A stretch of DNA of 7,170 bases, from positions 1 to 7,170 of the forward strand of contig JAAXUD010000134.1 of NCBI GenBank assembly GCA_013336205.1, read 5' to 3'. Numbering within the stretch: position 1 is the first letter of the stretch; each line of letters begins with the position of its first letter. A program made the position numbers and the translations under genes. The DNA is from Lentimicrobium sp. GTDB taxonomy: Bacteria; Bacteroidota; Bacteroidia; Bacteroidales; Lentimicrobiaceae. Positions 1 to 6,716 of this stretch are shown in pieces. A model generated the notes under the pieces. The model was not told where the DNA came from, made no database searches, and was given only the letters and a program-made list of their open reading frames with translations.

Positions 1-54
1 CGGATCTATTTGCAGGCTTTTTCCTTTTTTTATTTAAAAATAATTGAATAAAAG
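1..54. other. AT-rich noncoding stretch upstream of promoter P1
   Basis: No reading frame of note is present on either strand. The segment has pyrimidine-rich runs (T-rich blocks at about 19-31) followed by an AT-rich stretch with TTATTT and AAATAA facing each other. The T-rich block could be the tail of a terminator belonging to an upstream gene that lies outside the window, but the stem that would precede it is not visible. The AT-rich part directly before P1 could help RNA polymerase binding. Both readings are inference. Confidence 0.35.
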
Positions 55-84
55 TTGGAGTTGTGAAAATAATATTTACTTTTG
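55..84 (+). promoter_or_regulatory. Bacteroidota-type promoter P1
   Basis: TTG at 55-57 (the -33 element) is followed by 19 bases and then TACTTTTG at 77-84, a full match to the TAnnTTTG -7 element used by the primary sigma factor of Bacteroidota. The expected start of transcription is near 89-91. No coding sequence begins within 400 bases, so the immediate product would be the structured segment at 92-300, either as a separate RNA or as the start of a long leader of the rpsL operon. The spacing is identical to that of P2. Confidence 0.7.
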
Positions 85-87
85 CAG
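77..87 (+). repeat. 11-base direct repeat shared by P1 and P2 (first copy)
   Basis: TACTTTTGCAG occurs at 77-87 and again at 443-453. It comprises the -7 element plus the three bases after it. Conservation beyond the TAnnTTTG consensus suggests both promoters are of the strong type used for ribosomal genes; it is not a mobile-element repeat. Confidence 0.6.
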
Positions 88-89
88 CC

Positions 90-302
90 GCATTTGAAAG
101 GAAGTAATTGATTATAACTTTCTGAAAAGCACAATTTTTCTGAGATTTTCGAATCCGGGAAACCTGATAAAGTTAGACAACTATAGGTTTCAATCAATAC
201 CAGCCAACGGGCGCCGGAATATTTAACGGGGTGTTGATTTAGTCTAAGGCCAAAGGCCTTATTGTCTGTCCTTCTCTATTTCCCCTCCTTATTTCAGAAT
301 AA
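90..302 (+). ncRNA. Candidate structured RNA of unknown class
   Basis: This segment starts where a P1 transcript should start, and it is dense in complementary segments found by eye. A closing stem pairs 92-99 with 292-300 (one bulge), extendable by GGA 100-102 with TCC 286-288. Inside it are hairpin 121-143 (one U-U mismatch), hairpin 144-155 (GATT, TTCG loop, AATC), hairpin 159-191 (seven pairs, an internal loop, then AGTT and AACT around AGAC), hairpin 192-239 (nine pairs with one G-U) and hairpin 245-261 (seven pairs around AAA). The first two abut each other, as do the next two. There is no reading frame. It could be an independent small RNA or a regulatory leader. The branched layout does not look like the single rod of 6S RNA, and I cannot match it to a named family. 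No folding energy was computed. Confidence 0.5.
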
Positions 303-332
303 TTCCTGGTTTGCATTTTTAACAGGCCTGTG

Positions 333-369
333 TTTTTTTGCGTTTTCATATTGAAAAACGGCGAAAAAA
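333..369 (+). other. Long AT-rich hairpin between the structured RNA and P2
   Basis: Seven T at 333-339 and GCGTTTTC at 340-347 pair with GAAAAACG at 353-360 and CGAAAAAA at 362-369. The stem has about 14 pairs, bulges at A354 and G361, and a five-base loop at 348-352. The stem is not followed by a T-run on either strand, so it is not a classical intrinsic terminator. The T-run itself comes just after a weak palindrome (ACAGGCCTGT, 322-331), which could act as a poor terminator for the P1 transcript. The rest of 303-420 shows nothing else recognisable. Confidence 0.4.
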
Positions 370-420
370 GACAGATTTGTATTGAACAGAAAAGTTTGTA
401 ATTATTTTTTGTTCAGCTTA

Positions 421-450
421 TTGTAAAGTTAAAATTAAATTGTACTTTTG
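421..450 (+). promoter_or_regulatory. Bacteroidota-type promoter P2, main promoter of the rpsL operon
   Basis: TTG at 421-423, a 19-base spacer and TACTTTTG at 443-450 give a full match to the Bacteroidota -33/-7 consensus. Transcription should start at about 455-457, leaving a leader of roughly 50 bases before the rpsL ATG. The TACTTTTGCAG core is the same 11 bases as in P1. No further convincing promoter was found inside the operon, so P2, with or without read-through from P1, probably serves all ten genes. Confidence 0.8.
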
Positions 451-505
451 CAGTCCCCTAAAAAAAGGGTAAGCCTAGTATCAAAAACAAATTAAAAGTA
501 CTGAT
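451..505 (+). promoter_or_regulatory. Short rpsL leader without Shine-Dalgarno sequence
   Basis: The leader of the P2 transcript is A-rich and has no GGAGG-like sequence before the ATG at 506. At its 5' end, CCC within 455-458 can pair with GGG at 467-469 around an A-rich loop, a weak 5'-terminal hairpin. It contains no upstream reading frame of note. The A-rich character fits the usual way start sites are marked in Bacteroidota. Confidence 0.45.
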
Positions 506-919
506 ATGCCTACAATTTCGCAATTGGTTCGTAAAGGACGCAACAAGTTAACCGAGAAGAGCAAATCTCCTGCTCTGGATGGTTGCCCGCAGCGAAGGGG
601 AGTATGTGTCAGGGTTTATACAACTACACCCAAGAAACCAAACTCCGCCATGCGCAAGGTAGCCAGAGTAAGGCTCACCAACGGTAAAGAGGTGAACGCT
701 TACATTCCTGGTGAAGGCCATAACCTGCAGGAACACTCGATCGTAATGATTCGTGGTGGCAGGGTAAAAGACCTTCCGGGTGTAAGATACCACATTATCC
801 GCGGTGCGCTCGACACATCAGGTGTTGACGGCCGTAACCAACGCAGGTCCAAATACGGAACCAAACGCCCCAAAGGCGGTAAGGCAGCTGTTCCTGCAAA
901 AGGTAAAGGTAAAAAATAG
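506..919 (+). CDS. rpsL: 30S ribosomal protein S12 (uS12)
   Basis: S12 sits at the decoding centre of the 30S subunit, contacts 16S rRNA and the A-site codon-anticodon helix, and controls accuracy. The 137-residue product runs colinear with E. coli S12 and has a Lys/Gly-rich tail. The signature [10 protein letters not shown] lies at residues 39-48, and [13 protein letters not shown] at 84-96. Lys43 and Lys88, where changes cause streptomycin resistance in E. coli, are wild type, so a sensitive S12 allele is expected. Asp89 is the residue that RimO methylthiolates in other bacteria. It is the first gene of the operon, about 50 bases after the predicted P2 start. The start is fixed by the [12 protein letters not shown]-terminus typical of the family. 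No Shine-Dalgarno sequence precedes it. Confidence 0.98.
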   Translation: MPTISQLVRKGRNKLTEKSKSPALDGCPQRRGVCVRVYTTTPKKPNSAMRKVARVRLTNGKEVNAYIPGEGHNLQEHSIVMIRGGRVKDLPGVRYHIIRGALDTSGVDGRNQRRSKYGTKRPKGGKAAVPAKGKGKK

Positions 920-953
920 TTCCCGTTACAGGTAAAAGCAAAAGCATTAAGCA

Positions 954-1421
954 ATGAGGAAATCAAAACCAAAAAAGAGAATCATTCTTCCTGACCCGAA
1001 GTTTAATGATGTACTTGTTACCAAGTTCGTCAACAACCTCATGTACACAGGAAAGAAAAACCTTGCCTTCCAGATATTTTACGAAGCCATCGCTACTGTA
1101 ACTGAAAAAATGGGCGAAGACGGACTCGAGATTTGGAAAAAAGGTCTTAACAATGTAACACCTAATGTGGAGGTTCGCAGCCGCCGTATCGGTGGAGCAA
1201 CTTTTCAGATTCCTTCTGAAATCCGCCCGGGCCGCAAAAGCTCAATCGGTATGAAGAATCTGATTCTTTATTCACGCAGACGTCACGAAAAAACCATGAG
1301 TGCAAAACTCGCCGGTGAAATCATGGCCGCTTATAAAGAAGAAGGTGCTGCATTCAAGAAGAAAGAGGATACCCACCGTATGGCTGATGCCAACAAGGCT
1401 TTCTCACACTTCAGATTTTAG
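954..1421 (+). CDS. rpsG: 30S ribosomal protein S7 (uS7)
   Basis: S7 is the primary binder of the 3' major domain of 16S rRNA; it starts assembly of the 30S head and lines the mRNA exit and E site. The 155-residue product has the normal length. It shows the family features ILPDPKF (residues 11-17), the helix ending in YTGKK, the [16 protein letters not shown] segment in the middle, and the C-terminal [15 protein letters not shown]. It follows rpsL after 34 bases. In E. coli the rpsL-rpsG gap carries the S7 autoregulation site; this gap is short, A-rich and has no obvious matching structure, so that control is not evident here. The upstream region has no Shine-Dalgarno sequence. Confidence 0.98.
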   Translation: MRKSKPKKRIILPDPKFNDVLVTKFVNNLMYTGKKNLAFQIFYEAIATVTEKMGEDGLEIWKKGLNNVTPNVEVRSRRIGGATFQIPSEIRPGRKSSIGMKNLILYSRRRHEKTMSAKLAGEIMAAYKEEGAAFKKKEDTHRMADANKAFSHFRF

Positions 1422-1463
1422 TATCAATTAATCATTAACTAAAAAAGGTAAAACAATAATATA

Positions 1464-3566
1464 ATGTCCGTCAGACTGTTACATACACGCAACATCGGCA
1501 TTATGGCTCATATTGACGCGGGTAAAACCACGACAACGGAGAGGATATTGTATTATACCGGCATTAGTTATAAAATAGGTGAGGTGCATGAAGGCACCGC
1601 TACCATGGACTGGATGATCCAGGAACAGGAACGCGGTATTACCATTACTTCAGCAGCCACTACAGTTTTTTGGGATTGCAGGGACGAAAAGTATAAGATT
1701 AATATTATCGATACTCCGGGTCACGTTGATTTCACTGTTGAAGTGGAACGTTCACTCCGGGTGCTGGATGGTGCTGTCGCGATTTTCTGCGCAGTGGGTG
1801 GTGTTGAGCCACAGAGTGAAACCGTCTGGAAACAAGCCGATAAATACAATCTTCCCCGGATTAGTTTTGTTAACAAGATGGACAGGGCCGGTGCTGATTT
1901 CTTTGGTGTAATTAACCAGATGAAAGAAAAACTCGGAGCCAATCCAATTCCTCTTCAGATTCCGATCGGAGAAGAAGATACCTTCAAAGGCGTTGTTGAC
2001 CTCATCACGAATAAGGCCATTACCTGGGACGACGATTCACAGGGAATGAACTATACGGAGAGTGAAGTTCCTGCCGACATGGTTGAACTGGTTAACGAAT
2101 ACAGGGAGAAACTGATCGAAGGCGTTGCAGAAGAAAATGAGCAGCTTTTCGAAAAGTACCTGGCCGATCACAATTCAATTACACCCGACGAAATGCGCGG
2201 TATTATCCGTAAAGCGACTATTGAGCACCGGATTACTCCTGTTTTATGTGGGGCATCATTTAAAAATAAAGGCGTTCAGCCATTGCTCGACGCTATAGTA
2301 TCATACCTGCCCAATCCTTCCGATATTGAATCAGTAAAGGGAATCAATCCCAATACCGAAAAGGAAGAGCTAAGGCACCCGGATCCTGCTGAGCCTTTCA
2401 CCGCTATGGCATTTAAGATTACAACAGATCCGTTTGTAGGAAGACTTGCTTTTATCAAAGTTTATTCAGGTACCCTGGTTGCCGGTAGTTATGTATTAAA
2501 TACCACGACCGGAAAGAAGGAAAGGATATCACGCATCATGCAGATGCATGCCAACAAGCAAAACCCGCTTCAGCAGGTTGAAGCAGGAGACATCGCTGCA
2601 GTAGTTGGATTCAAAGAAGTGAGAACCGGCGATACCTTGTGTGATGAAAAACATCCGATAGTACTTGAGACAATCGTATTCCCGGAACCTGTGATCAGTG
2701 TTGCCGTTGAGCCTAAAACTCAGGATGATGTTGATAAACTTGATCAGGCGCTCAATAAACTGGCTGAAGAAGATCCTACATTCACCGTAAGGGTTGACGA
2801 AGAAACCGGACAAACCGTTATCAGCGGAATGGGTGAATTGCACCTTGAGATTATTATCGACAGGCTGAAACGGGAATTTAAAATTGAAACCAATAAGGGT
2901 AATCCTCAGGTTGCTTACAAAGAAGCACTGGTTTCTACTGTTACTCACCGCGAGGTTTACAAGAAACAGACGGGTGGTCGTGGAAGGTTTGCTGACATCA
3001 TGTTTGAAATCGGACCTGCCGACGCAGGCTTTAGAGGATTACAGTTTATCAATGACATTAAGGGTGGTAACATACCCAAAGAATATATTCCTTCGATTGA
3101 GAAGGGATTCAGGATTGCAATGCAAAATGGCGTACTGGCCGGTTTCTCGCTTGAAAGCCTGAAAGTACGGTTGATCGACGGTTCATTTCACAGTGTTGAC
3201 TCTGATCAGCTTGCTTTTGAGATTTGTGCAAAGGTGGGATTCAGGGATGCAGCGAAAAAGGGACGTAATGTTTTACTCGAGCCGATTATGAAACTTGAGG
3301 TTAATGTTCCTGATGAATACGTTGGAGATATCACCAGTGACCTGAATAAACGCAGAGCCAGTGTTGAAGGAATCGACTCCAAATTACGTTACCAGGTTGT
3401 TAAAGCTCATGTGCCAATGGCCGAGATGTTTGGTTATGTCACAGGATTGCGCACCATTACCTCAGGACGCGGAAATTCAAGTATGGAATTTTCACATTAT
3501 GCAGAATTGCCGCAATCGCTTACCGACGATGTAATTTTCAAGCTTAAGGGTTACCTTGTAAAATAA
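1464..3566 (+). CDS. fusA: Elongation factor G (EF-G), translocation GTPase
   Basis: EF-G binds the pre-translocation ribosome and, using GTP, moves tRNAs and mRNA by one codon; with RRF it also splits ribosomes after termination. The 700-residue product has standard length. The G domain carries the P-loop AHIDAGKTT (15-23), the switch segment ERGITI (56-61), DTPGHVDF (83-90, with catalytic His87) and NKMD (137-140). Domains II to V follow, with the domain IV region around [16 protein letters not shown] and a C-terminal end with LRTITSGRG. All GTPase motifs are intact, so this is the conventional EF-G rather than the GTPase-deficient paralogue described in Bacteroides. Phe90, in the fusidic acid region, is the usual residue. 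It lies 42 bases after rpsG. tuf, which follows fusA in E. coli, is absent. Confidence 0.98.
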   Translation: MSVRLLHTRNIGIMAHIDAGKTTTTERILYYTGISYKIGEVHEGTATMDWMIQEQERGITITSAATTVFWDCRDEKYKINIIDTPGHVDFTVEVERSLRVLDGAVAIFCAVGGVEPQSETVWKQADKYNLPRISFVNKMDRAGADFFGVINQMKEKLGANPIPLQIPIGEEDTFKGVVDLITNKAITWDDDSQGMNYTESEVPADMVELVNEYREKLIEGVAEENEQLFEKYLADHNSITPDEMRGIIRKATIEHRITPVLCGASFKNKGVQPLLDAIVSYLPNPSDIESVKGINPNTEKEELRHPDPAEPFTAMAFKITTDPFVGRLAFIKVYSGTLVAGSYVLNTTTGKKERISRIMQMHANKQNPLQQVEAGDIAAVVGFKEVRTGDTLCDEKHPIVLETIVFPEPVISVAVEPKTQDDVDKLDQALNKLAEEDPTFTVRVDEETGQTVISGMGELHLEIIIDRLKREFKIETNKGNPQVAYKEALVSTVTHREVYKKQTGGRGRFADIMFEIGPADAGFRGLQFINDIKGGNIPKEYIPSIEKGFRIAMQNGVLAGFSLESLKVRLIDGSFHSVDSDQLAFEICAKVGFRDAAKKGRNVLLEPIMKLEVNVPDEYVGDITSDLNKRRASVEGIDSKLRYQVVKAHVPMAEMFGYVTGLRTITSGRGNSSMEFSHYAELPQSLTDDVIFKLKGYLVK

Positions 3567-3599
3567 AAGAATTTTTAAAATCAATAAATACAAAATAAC

Positions 3600-3905
3600 G
3601 TGAGCCAAAGGATCAGAATAAAACTGAAATCGTACGATCACAATCTGGTTGATAAATCAGCCGAAAAGATCGTAAAGACTGTAAAATTGACCGGTGCAGT
3701 TGTTAACGGCCCTATTCCATTGCCGACTAACAAAAAGATCTTCACTGTATTAAGGTCAACCTTTGTCAACAAGAAATCAAGGGAGCAGTTTGAACTGAGT
3801 TCATACAAACGCTTACTTGATATCTACAGCACCACCAGCAAGACTATTGATGCGCTGATGAAGCTTGAGTTGCCCAGTGGTGTTGAGGTAGAAATCAAAG
3901 TTTAA
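3600..3905 (+). CDS. rpsJ: 30S ribosomal protein S10 (uS10)
   Basis: S10 is a 30S head protein; in other bacteria it also works as NusE, joining NusB and NusG in transcription antitermination and transcription-translation coupling. The 101-residue product has the normal length, with an [11 protein letters not shown] start, GPIPLPT at residues 37-43, and a central loop rich in basic residues. The start is GTG, the only non-ATG start in the window. The 33-base spacer upstream contains no ATG, the next in-frame ATG lies very late in the gene, and the N-terminus matches the family, so GTG is well supported. It directly follows fusA and joins the str and S10 gene blocks without a visible promoter or terminator between them. 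Confidence 0.97.
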   Translation: MSQRIRIKLKSYDHNLVDKSAEKIVKTVKLTGAVVNGPIPLPTNKKIFTVLRSTFVNKKSREQFELSSYKRLLDIYSTTSKTIDALMKLELPSGVEVEIKV

Positions 3906-3983
3906 GTACCCTCAACTCTTAAGGAAGACTGGATTAACAGTCGGCCATCAGGAAATGAATCATCAATTTAACATGATACTGCA
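3906..3983 (+). promoter_or_regulatory. Widest intergenic gap, with small hairpin and short overlapping frame
   Basis: At 78 bases this is the largest spacer in the operon; the other gaps run from 5 to 46 bases. It holds a perfect five-pair hairpin, GACTG (3927-3931), loop GATTAA, CAGTC (3938-3942). A 14-codon frame starting with ATG at 3955 and ending with TAG at 3997-3999 overlaps the rplC start. There is no Bacteroidota-type promoter and no T-run for termination. A role in translational control of rplC is possible but unproven. Confidence 0.3.
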
Positions 3984-4613
3984 ATGTCAGGAATTATAGG
4001 AAAAAAAATCGGAATGACGAGTGTTTACGATGCAAATGGAAAGAATTTGCCGTGCACAGTCATTGAAGCCGGCCCCTGCTATGTAACACAAATCAGGACA
4101 AAGGAAGTAGATGGTTATGACGCCATTCAGCTGGCTTACGACGATAAAAAAGAAAAACATACTACCAAAGCCGAGATGGGTCACTTTGCGAAAGCAGGTA
4201 TTACACCCAAAAGGAAACTGGTTGAGTTTACACGTTTTGAAGCCGGCCATCAGAAACAATTTGGCGATGTCGTTGCTGTTGATGTTTTTGAAGAAGGTGA
4301 ATTTGTAGATGTTGTAGGAACAACCAAAGGAAAAGGTTTTCAGGGTGTTGTCCGCCGGCATGGATTCGCTGGTGTAGGTGGTGCAACCCACGGACAGCAT
4401 AACAGGCTCAGGGCTCCTGGTTCTGTAGGTGCTTCCTCATGGCCGTCACGCGTATTTAAAGGTATACGTATGGCCGGACAAATGGGTGGTACCCGGGTTA
4501 AAATTATCAACCTGCAGATTATTAAGATTGTCAAGGAGAAAAATCTTCTTCTGATAAAGGGAGCAATCCCAGGTGCTAATGGATCATATGTAATTGTTGA
4601 AAGATGGAGCTAG
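3984..4613 (+). CDS. rplC: 50S ribosomal protein L3 (uL3)
   Basis: L3 is an early-assembly protein that binds the 3' region of 23S rRNA and sends a loop toward the peptidyl transferase centre. The 209-residue product has normal length, with the [12 protein letters not shown] start (residues 5-16), [16 protein letters not shown] (113-128) and [16 protein letters not shown] (145-160), then [11 protein letters not shown]. The position matching Gln150 of E. coli L3, the target of the PrmB methyltransferase, is Ala150, so that modification cannot occur. This appears usual for Bacteroidota. The start at 3984 gives the expected [11 protein letters not shown]-terminus. It overlaps rplD by 10 bases, which suggests translational coupling and equal output of L3 and L4. 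Confidence 0.98.
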   Translation: MSGIIGKKIGMTSVYDANGKNLPCTVIEAGPCYVTQIRTKEVDGYDAIQLAYDDKKEKHTTKAEMGHFAKAGITPKRKLVEFTRFEAGHQKQFGDVVAVDVFEEGEFVDVVGTTKGKGFQGVVRRHGFAGVGGATHGQHNRLRAPGSVGASSWPSRVFKGIRMAGQMGGTRVKIINLQIIKIVKEKNLLLIKGAIPGANGSYVIVERWS

Positions 4614-5233
4614 CAGTATACAACAGTAAAGGGGAGAAGACTGCAAGGACAGTTACCCTAAGCGATTCGATTTACAACATCGAGCCTAACGATCACGCTA
4701 TTTATCTTGATACCAAACAGTATCTTGCAAATCAGCGCCAGGGAACCCATAGCTCAAAAGAGAAGTCAACAGTATCGGGAAGTACCCGGAAACTGAAAAA
4801 ACAAAAAGGTACAGGCGGAGCCCGTGCCGGTAGCATCAAATCGCCTTTGTTGCGTGGTGGTGCCAGAGTTTTTGGACCTCAGCCCAGAGATTATGGTTTC
4901 AAACTGAATAAGAAACTCAAACAGCTTGCACGTTTGTCGGCACTGAGTTATAAAGCAAAAGATAGTAACATCGTAGTACTGGAAGACTTTTCATACGACA
5001 AGCCAAAAACCAGGAATTTCGTTGAACTATTGGAAAATCTCAAACTTTCCGGAAAAAAGACACTGATGGTGTTAAGCGAAAGCAATAATAGCCTATATTT
5101 GTCCTCCCGGAATTTAAAGCAAGCAAAAGTTATAAGGGCTTGTGATTTAAATACATACGAAATAATCAGGGCTAAGAATCTGATTATCCTCGAGGGCTCA
5201 GTAGCCGAAATCGAAAATACATTTCAGAATTAA
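4604..5233 (+). CDS. rplD: 50S ribosomal protein L4 (uL4)
   Basis: L4 binds domain I of 23S rRNA and its extended loop lines the constriction of the exit tunnel together with L22. In E. coli it represses the S10 operon; no matching leader structure can be named here. The 209-residue product has KQKGTGGAR at residues 66-74, GGARVFGP at 85-92 and PRDY at 94-97, the tunnel loop region, followed by the globular C-terminal half. The ATG at 4604 lies inside the last codons of rplC, and the [12 protein letters not shown]-terminus is plausible for the lineage. No Shine-Dalgarno sequence is present, so reinitiation by ribosomes ending rplC is likely. Changes in the loop region are a known route to macrolide resistance; none is evident. 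Confidence 0.98.
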   Translation: MELAVYNSKGEKTARTVTLSDSIYNIEPNDHAIYLDTKQYLANQRQGTHSSKEKSTVSGSTRKLKKQKGTGGARAGSIKSPLLRGGARVFGPQPRDYGFKLNKKLKQLARLSALSYKAKDSNIVVLEDFSYDKPKTRNFVELLENLKLSGKKTLMVLSESNNSLYLSSRNLKQAKVIRACDLNTYEIIRAKNLIILEGSVAEIENTFQN

Positions 5234-5279
5234 TCACCGCTCAAAGCGCTGAGTTTAAGAACCATTAATATTAGAAACG

Positions 5280-5570
5280 ATGGGTATCATAATAAAGCCG
5301 TTAGTTACGGAAAAGATGACAGCCTTAGGTGAAAAGCTCCACCGTTATGGCTTTATCGTACAGAAGAACTCGAACAAGCTTGAGATAAAAAAAGCAATCG
5401 AAGAAATCTACGGGGTTGATGTTACAGAGGTTAACACAATGAATTATGCTGGTAAAACCAAATCAAGGTATACAAAAGCCGGGGTTGTAAAGGGAAGCGG
5501 CAATGCATTCAAAAAGGCTATCGTAACATTAGCTGAGGGTGAAACAATTGATTTTTATAGCAATATTTAA
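5280..5570 (+). CDS. rplW: 50S ribosomal protein L23 (uL23)
   Basis: L23 surrounds the exit of the peptide tunnel and is the docking site for trigger factor and the signal recognition particle. The 96-residue product is typical, beginning with [12 protein letters not shown]. Glu11 in VTEK corresponds to Glu18 of E. coli L23, the main trigger factor contact, and is conserved. The basic segment [13 protein letters not shown] near residues 56-68 is the rRNA-binding loop. It follows rplD after 46 bases that include a small possible hairpin, CTCA (5240-5243) with TGAG (5250-5253). rplB starts only 5 bases after its stop, so the two genes are probably translated in close succession. Confidence 0.97.
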   Translation: MGIIIKPLVTEKMTALGEKLHRYGFIVQKNSNKLEIKKAIEEIYGVDVTEVNTMNYAGKTKSRYTKAGVVKGSGNAFKKAIVTLAEGETIDFYSNI

Positions 5571-5575
5571 AGATA

Positions 5576-6400
5576 ATGGCTTTAAAAAAATTCAAACCGA
5601 CCACATCAAGTCAGCGCTTCAAACTGGTTAGCGCTCTGGATGACATAACTGCAAGCGGCCCTGAAAAGAGTTTGCTGCAGCCGAAAAAAAGAACCGGAGG
5701 CCGTAACAATGATGGTAAAATGACCGTCAGATCAATTGGTGGTGGTCACAAACAGCAATACCGTGTTATCGATTTTAAACGTGACAAGGAAAACATTCCT
5801 GCTATTGTTAAAACGATTGAATACGATCCGAACCGCACAGCCCGCATAGCGCTTCTGTTTTATGCAGATGGTGAAAAACGATACATCGTTGCACCAAACG
5901 GCTTGGCAGTTGGCCAGGAGGTTTTGTCTGGAAAAGGTGTACAACCTGAGATCGGCAACTCTCTTTACCTGAGTGAGATTCCTTTCGGAACAATAATTCA
6001 CAACATTGAACTGAGACCTGGGCAGGGCGCAAAAATGGCACGTAGTGCCGGCTCTCATGCACAATTGATGTCACGTGATGGTAAGTTTGCTGTTATAAAA
6101 CTTCCTTCAGGTGAAACCAGGATGATTTTGCAAACATGCAAAGCAACTATAGGTCTTGTATCAAACACAGAGCACAATCTGGAGGTTTCAGGAAAAGCTG
6201 GTCGTACCCGTTGGTTTGGCCGCAGACCCCGCACCCGCGCCGTTGTTATGAATCCTGTTGATCACCCGATGGGTGGAGGAGAAGGCAGGGCTACCGGTGG
6301 ACATCCACGGTCACGCAAAGGTTTGCCTGCAAAGGGATACAAAACACGCTACCCGAAGAAAGCTTCGAGCAAGTACATTATCGAAAGAAGGAAGAAGTAA
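5576..6400 (+). CDS. rplB: 50S ribosomal protein L2 (uL2)
   Basis: L2 binds 23S rRNA, helps join the subunits, and reaches toward the peptidyl transferase centre. The 274-residue product is full length. It shows [19 protein letters not shown] in the N-terminal third, the OB-fold and SH3-like core, and the C-terminal signature [13 protein letters not shown] at residues 226-238. His230 matches the near-invariant His229 of E. coli L2. The second histidine of the E. coli motif (HPHGGG) is Met232 here, a form I associate with Bacteroidota. The tail is strongly basic (IIERRKK). It begins 5 bases after rplW and is followed by rpsS after 23 bases, the standard S10 operon order. Confidence 0.98.
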   Translation: MALKKFKPTTSSQRFKLVSALDDITASGPEKSLLQPKKRTGGRNNDGKMTVRSIGGGHKQQYRVIDFKRDKENIPAIVKTIEYDPNRTARIALLFYADGEKRYIVAPNGLAVGQEVLSGKGVQPEIGNSLYLSEIPFGTIIHNIELRPGQGAKMARSAGSHAQLMSRDGKFAVIKLPSGETRMILQTCKATIGLVSNTEHNLEVSGKAGRTRWFGRRPRTRAVVMNPVDHPMGGGEGRATGGHPRSRKGLPAKGYKTRYPKKASSKYIIERRKK

Positions 6401-6423
6401 TTGAACCGTAAACAGCAATTAAC

Positions 6424-6702
6424 ATGAGCCGTTCGCTTAAAAAAGGTCCTTATATTGACTATAAACTGGAAAAGAAAGTATTGGATGTAGCCACCAATAA
6501 CAAGAAAGTTGTTATTAAAACATGGTCACGCGCTTCAATGATTTCTCCTGATTTTGTAGGGCAGACAATTGCAGTACACAATGGGAACAAGTTCATTCCG
6601 GTTTATGTAACTGAGAACATGGTAGGTCACAAGTTAGGTGAATTTTCTCCTACCCGTATTTTCAGAGGTCATGCCGGAAGTAAAGATAAAGGTAAAAAAT
6701 AA
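6424..6702 (+). CDS. rpsS: 30S ribosomal protein S19 (uS19)
   Basis: S19 forms a pair with S13 in the 30S head, near the A-site tRNA and the central bridge to the 50S subunit. The 92-residue product has the family length. It starts with [10 protein letters not shown], carries the central [13 protein letters not shown] segment, and ends with [13 protein letters not shown] (residues 68-80) plus a Lys/Gly-rich tail. Its place between rplB and rplV is the conserved order of the S10 operon. The 23-base upstream spacer is AT-rich and lacks a Shine-Dalgarno sequence; AATTAAC precedes the ATG directly. Nothing unusual is seen. Confidence 0.98.
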   Translation: MSRSLKKGPYIDYKLEKKVLDVATNNKKVVIKTWSRASMISPDFVGQTIAVHNGNKFIPVYVTENMVGHKLGEFSPTRIFRGHAGSKDKGKK

Positions 6703-6716
6703 AGAAGAATAAACCA

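Noticed and set aside
144..159. TTCGAATCC, like the T-arm of a tRNA
   Set aside because: The flanking five-base segments AGATT and CCGGG do not pair, and no acceptor, D or anticodon arms can be placed; it is better read as a small TTCG hairpin.
282..290. CCCCTCCTT, resembling the anti-Shine-Dalgarno end of 16S rRNA
   Set aside because: Only about seven bases match, the surrounding sequence is not 16S-like, and these bases can take part in the closing stem of the structured segment.
85..420. A small protein gene between P1 and P2, such as the small DUF3467-type gene sometimes found near rpoC and rpsL in Bacteroidota
   Set aside because: All frames are broken by stops at short intervals and no family sequence can be recognised.
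2529..2948. A 139-codon open frame on the minus strand inside fusA
   Set aside because: It lies wholly within the EF-G coding sequence, shows no recognisable domain, and is a by-product of codon bias in fusA.
3987..4400. A 137-codon open frame on the minus strand inside rplC
   Set aside because: Opposite-strand shadow of a clearly real L3 gene; no promoter or family features.
5072..5101. Possible internal promoter in rplD: TATATTTG at 5094-5101 with TTA at 5072-5074
   Set aside because: The -7 element matches, but the -33 element is TTA rather than TTG and the site is inside a coding region; one such match is expected by chance.
6082..6089. TAAGTTTG in rplB, a match to the TAnnTTTG -7 element
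   Set aside because: The nearest upstream TTG is only 14 bases away, not about 19, and the site is in the middle of the gene.
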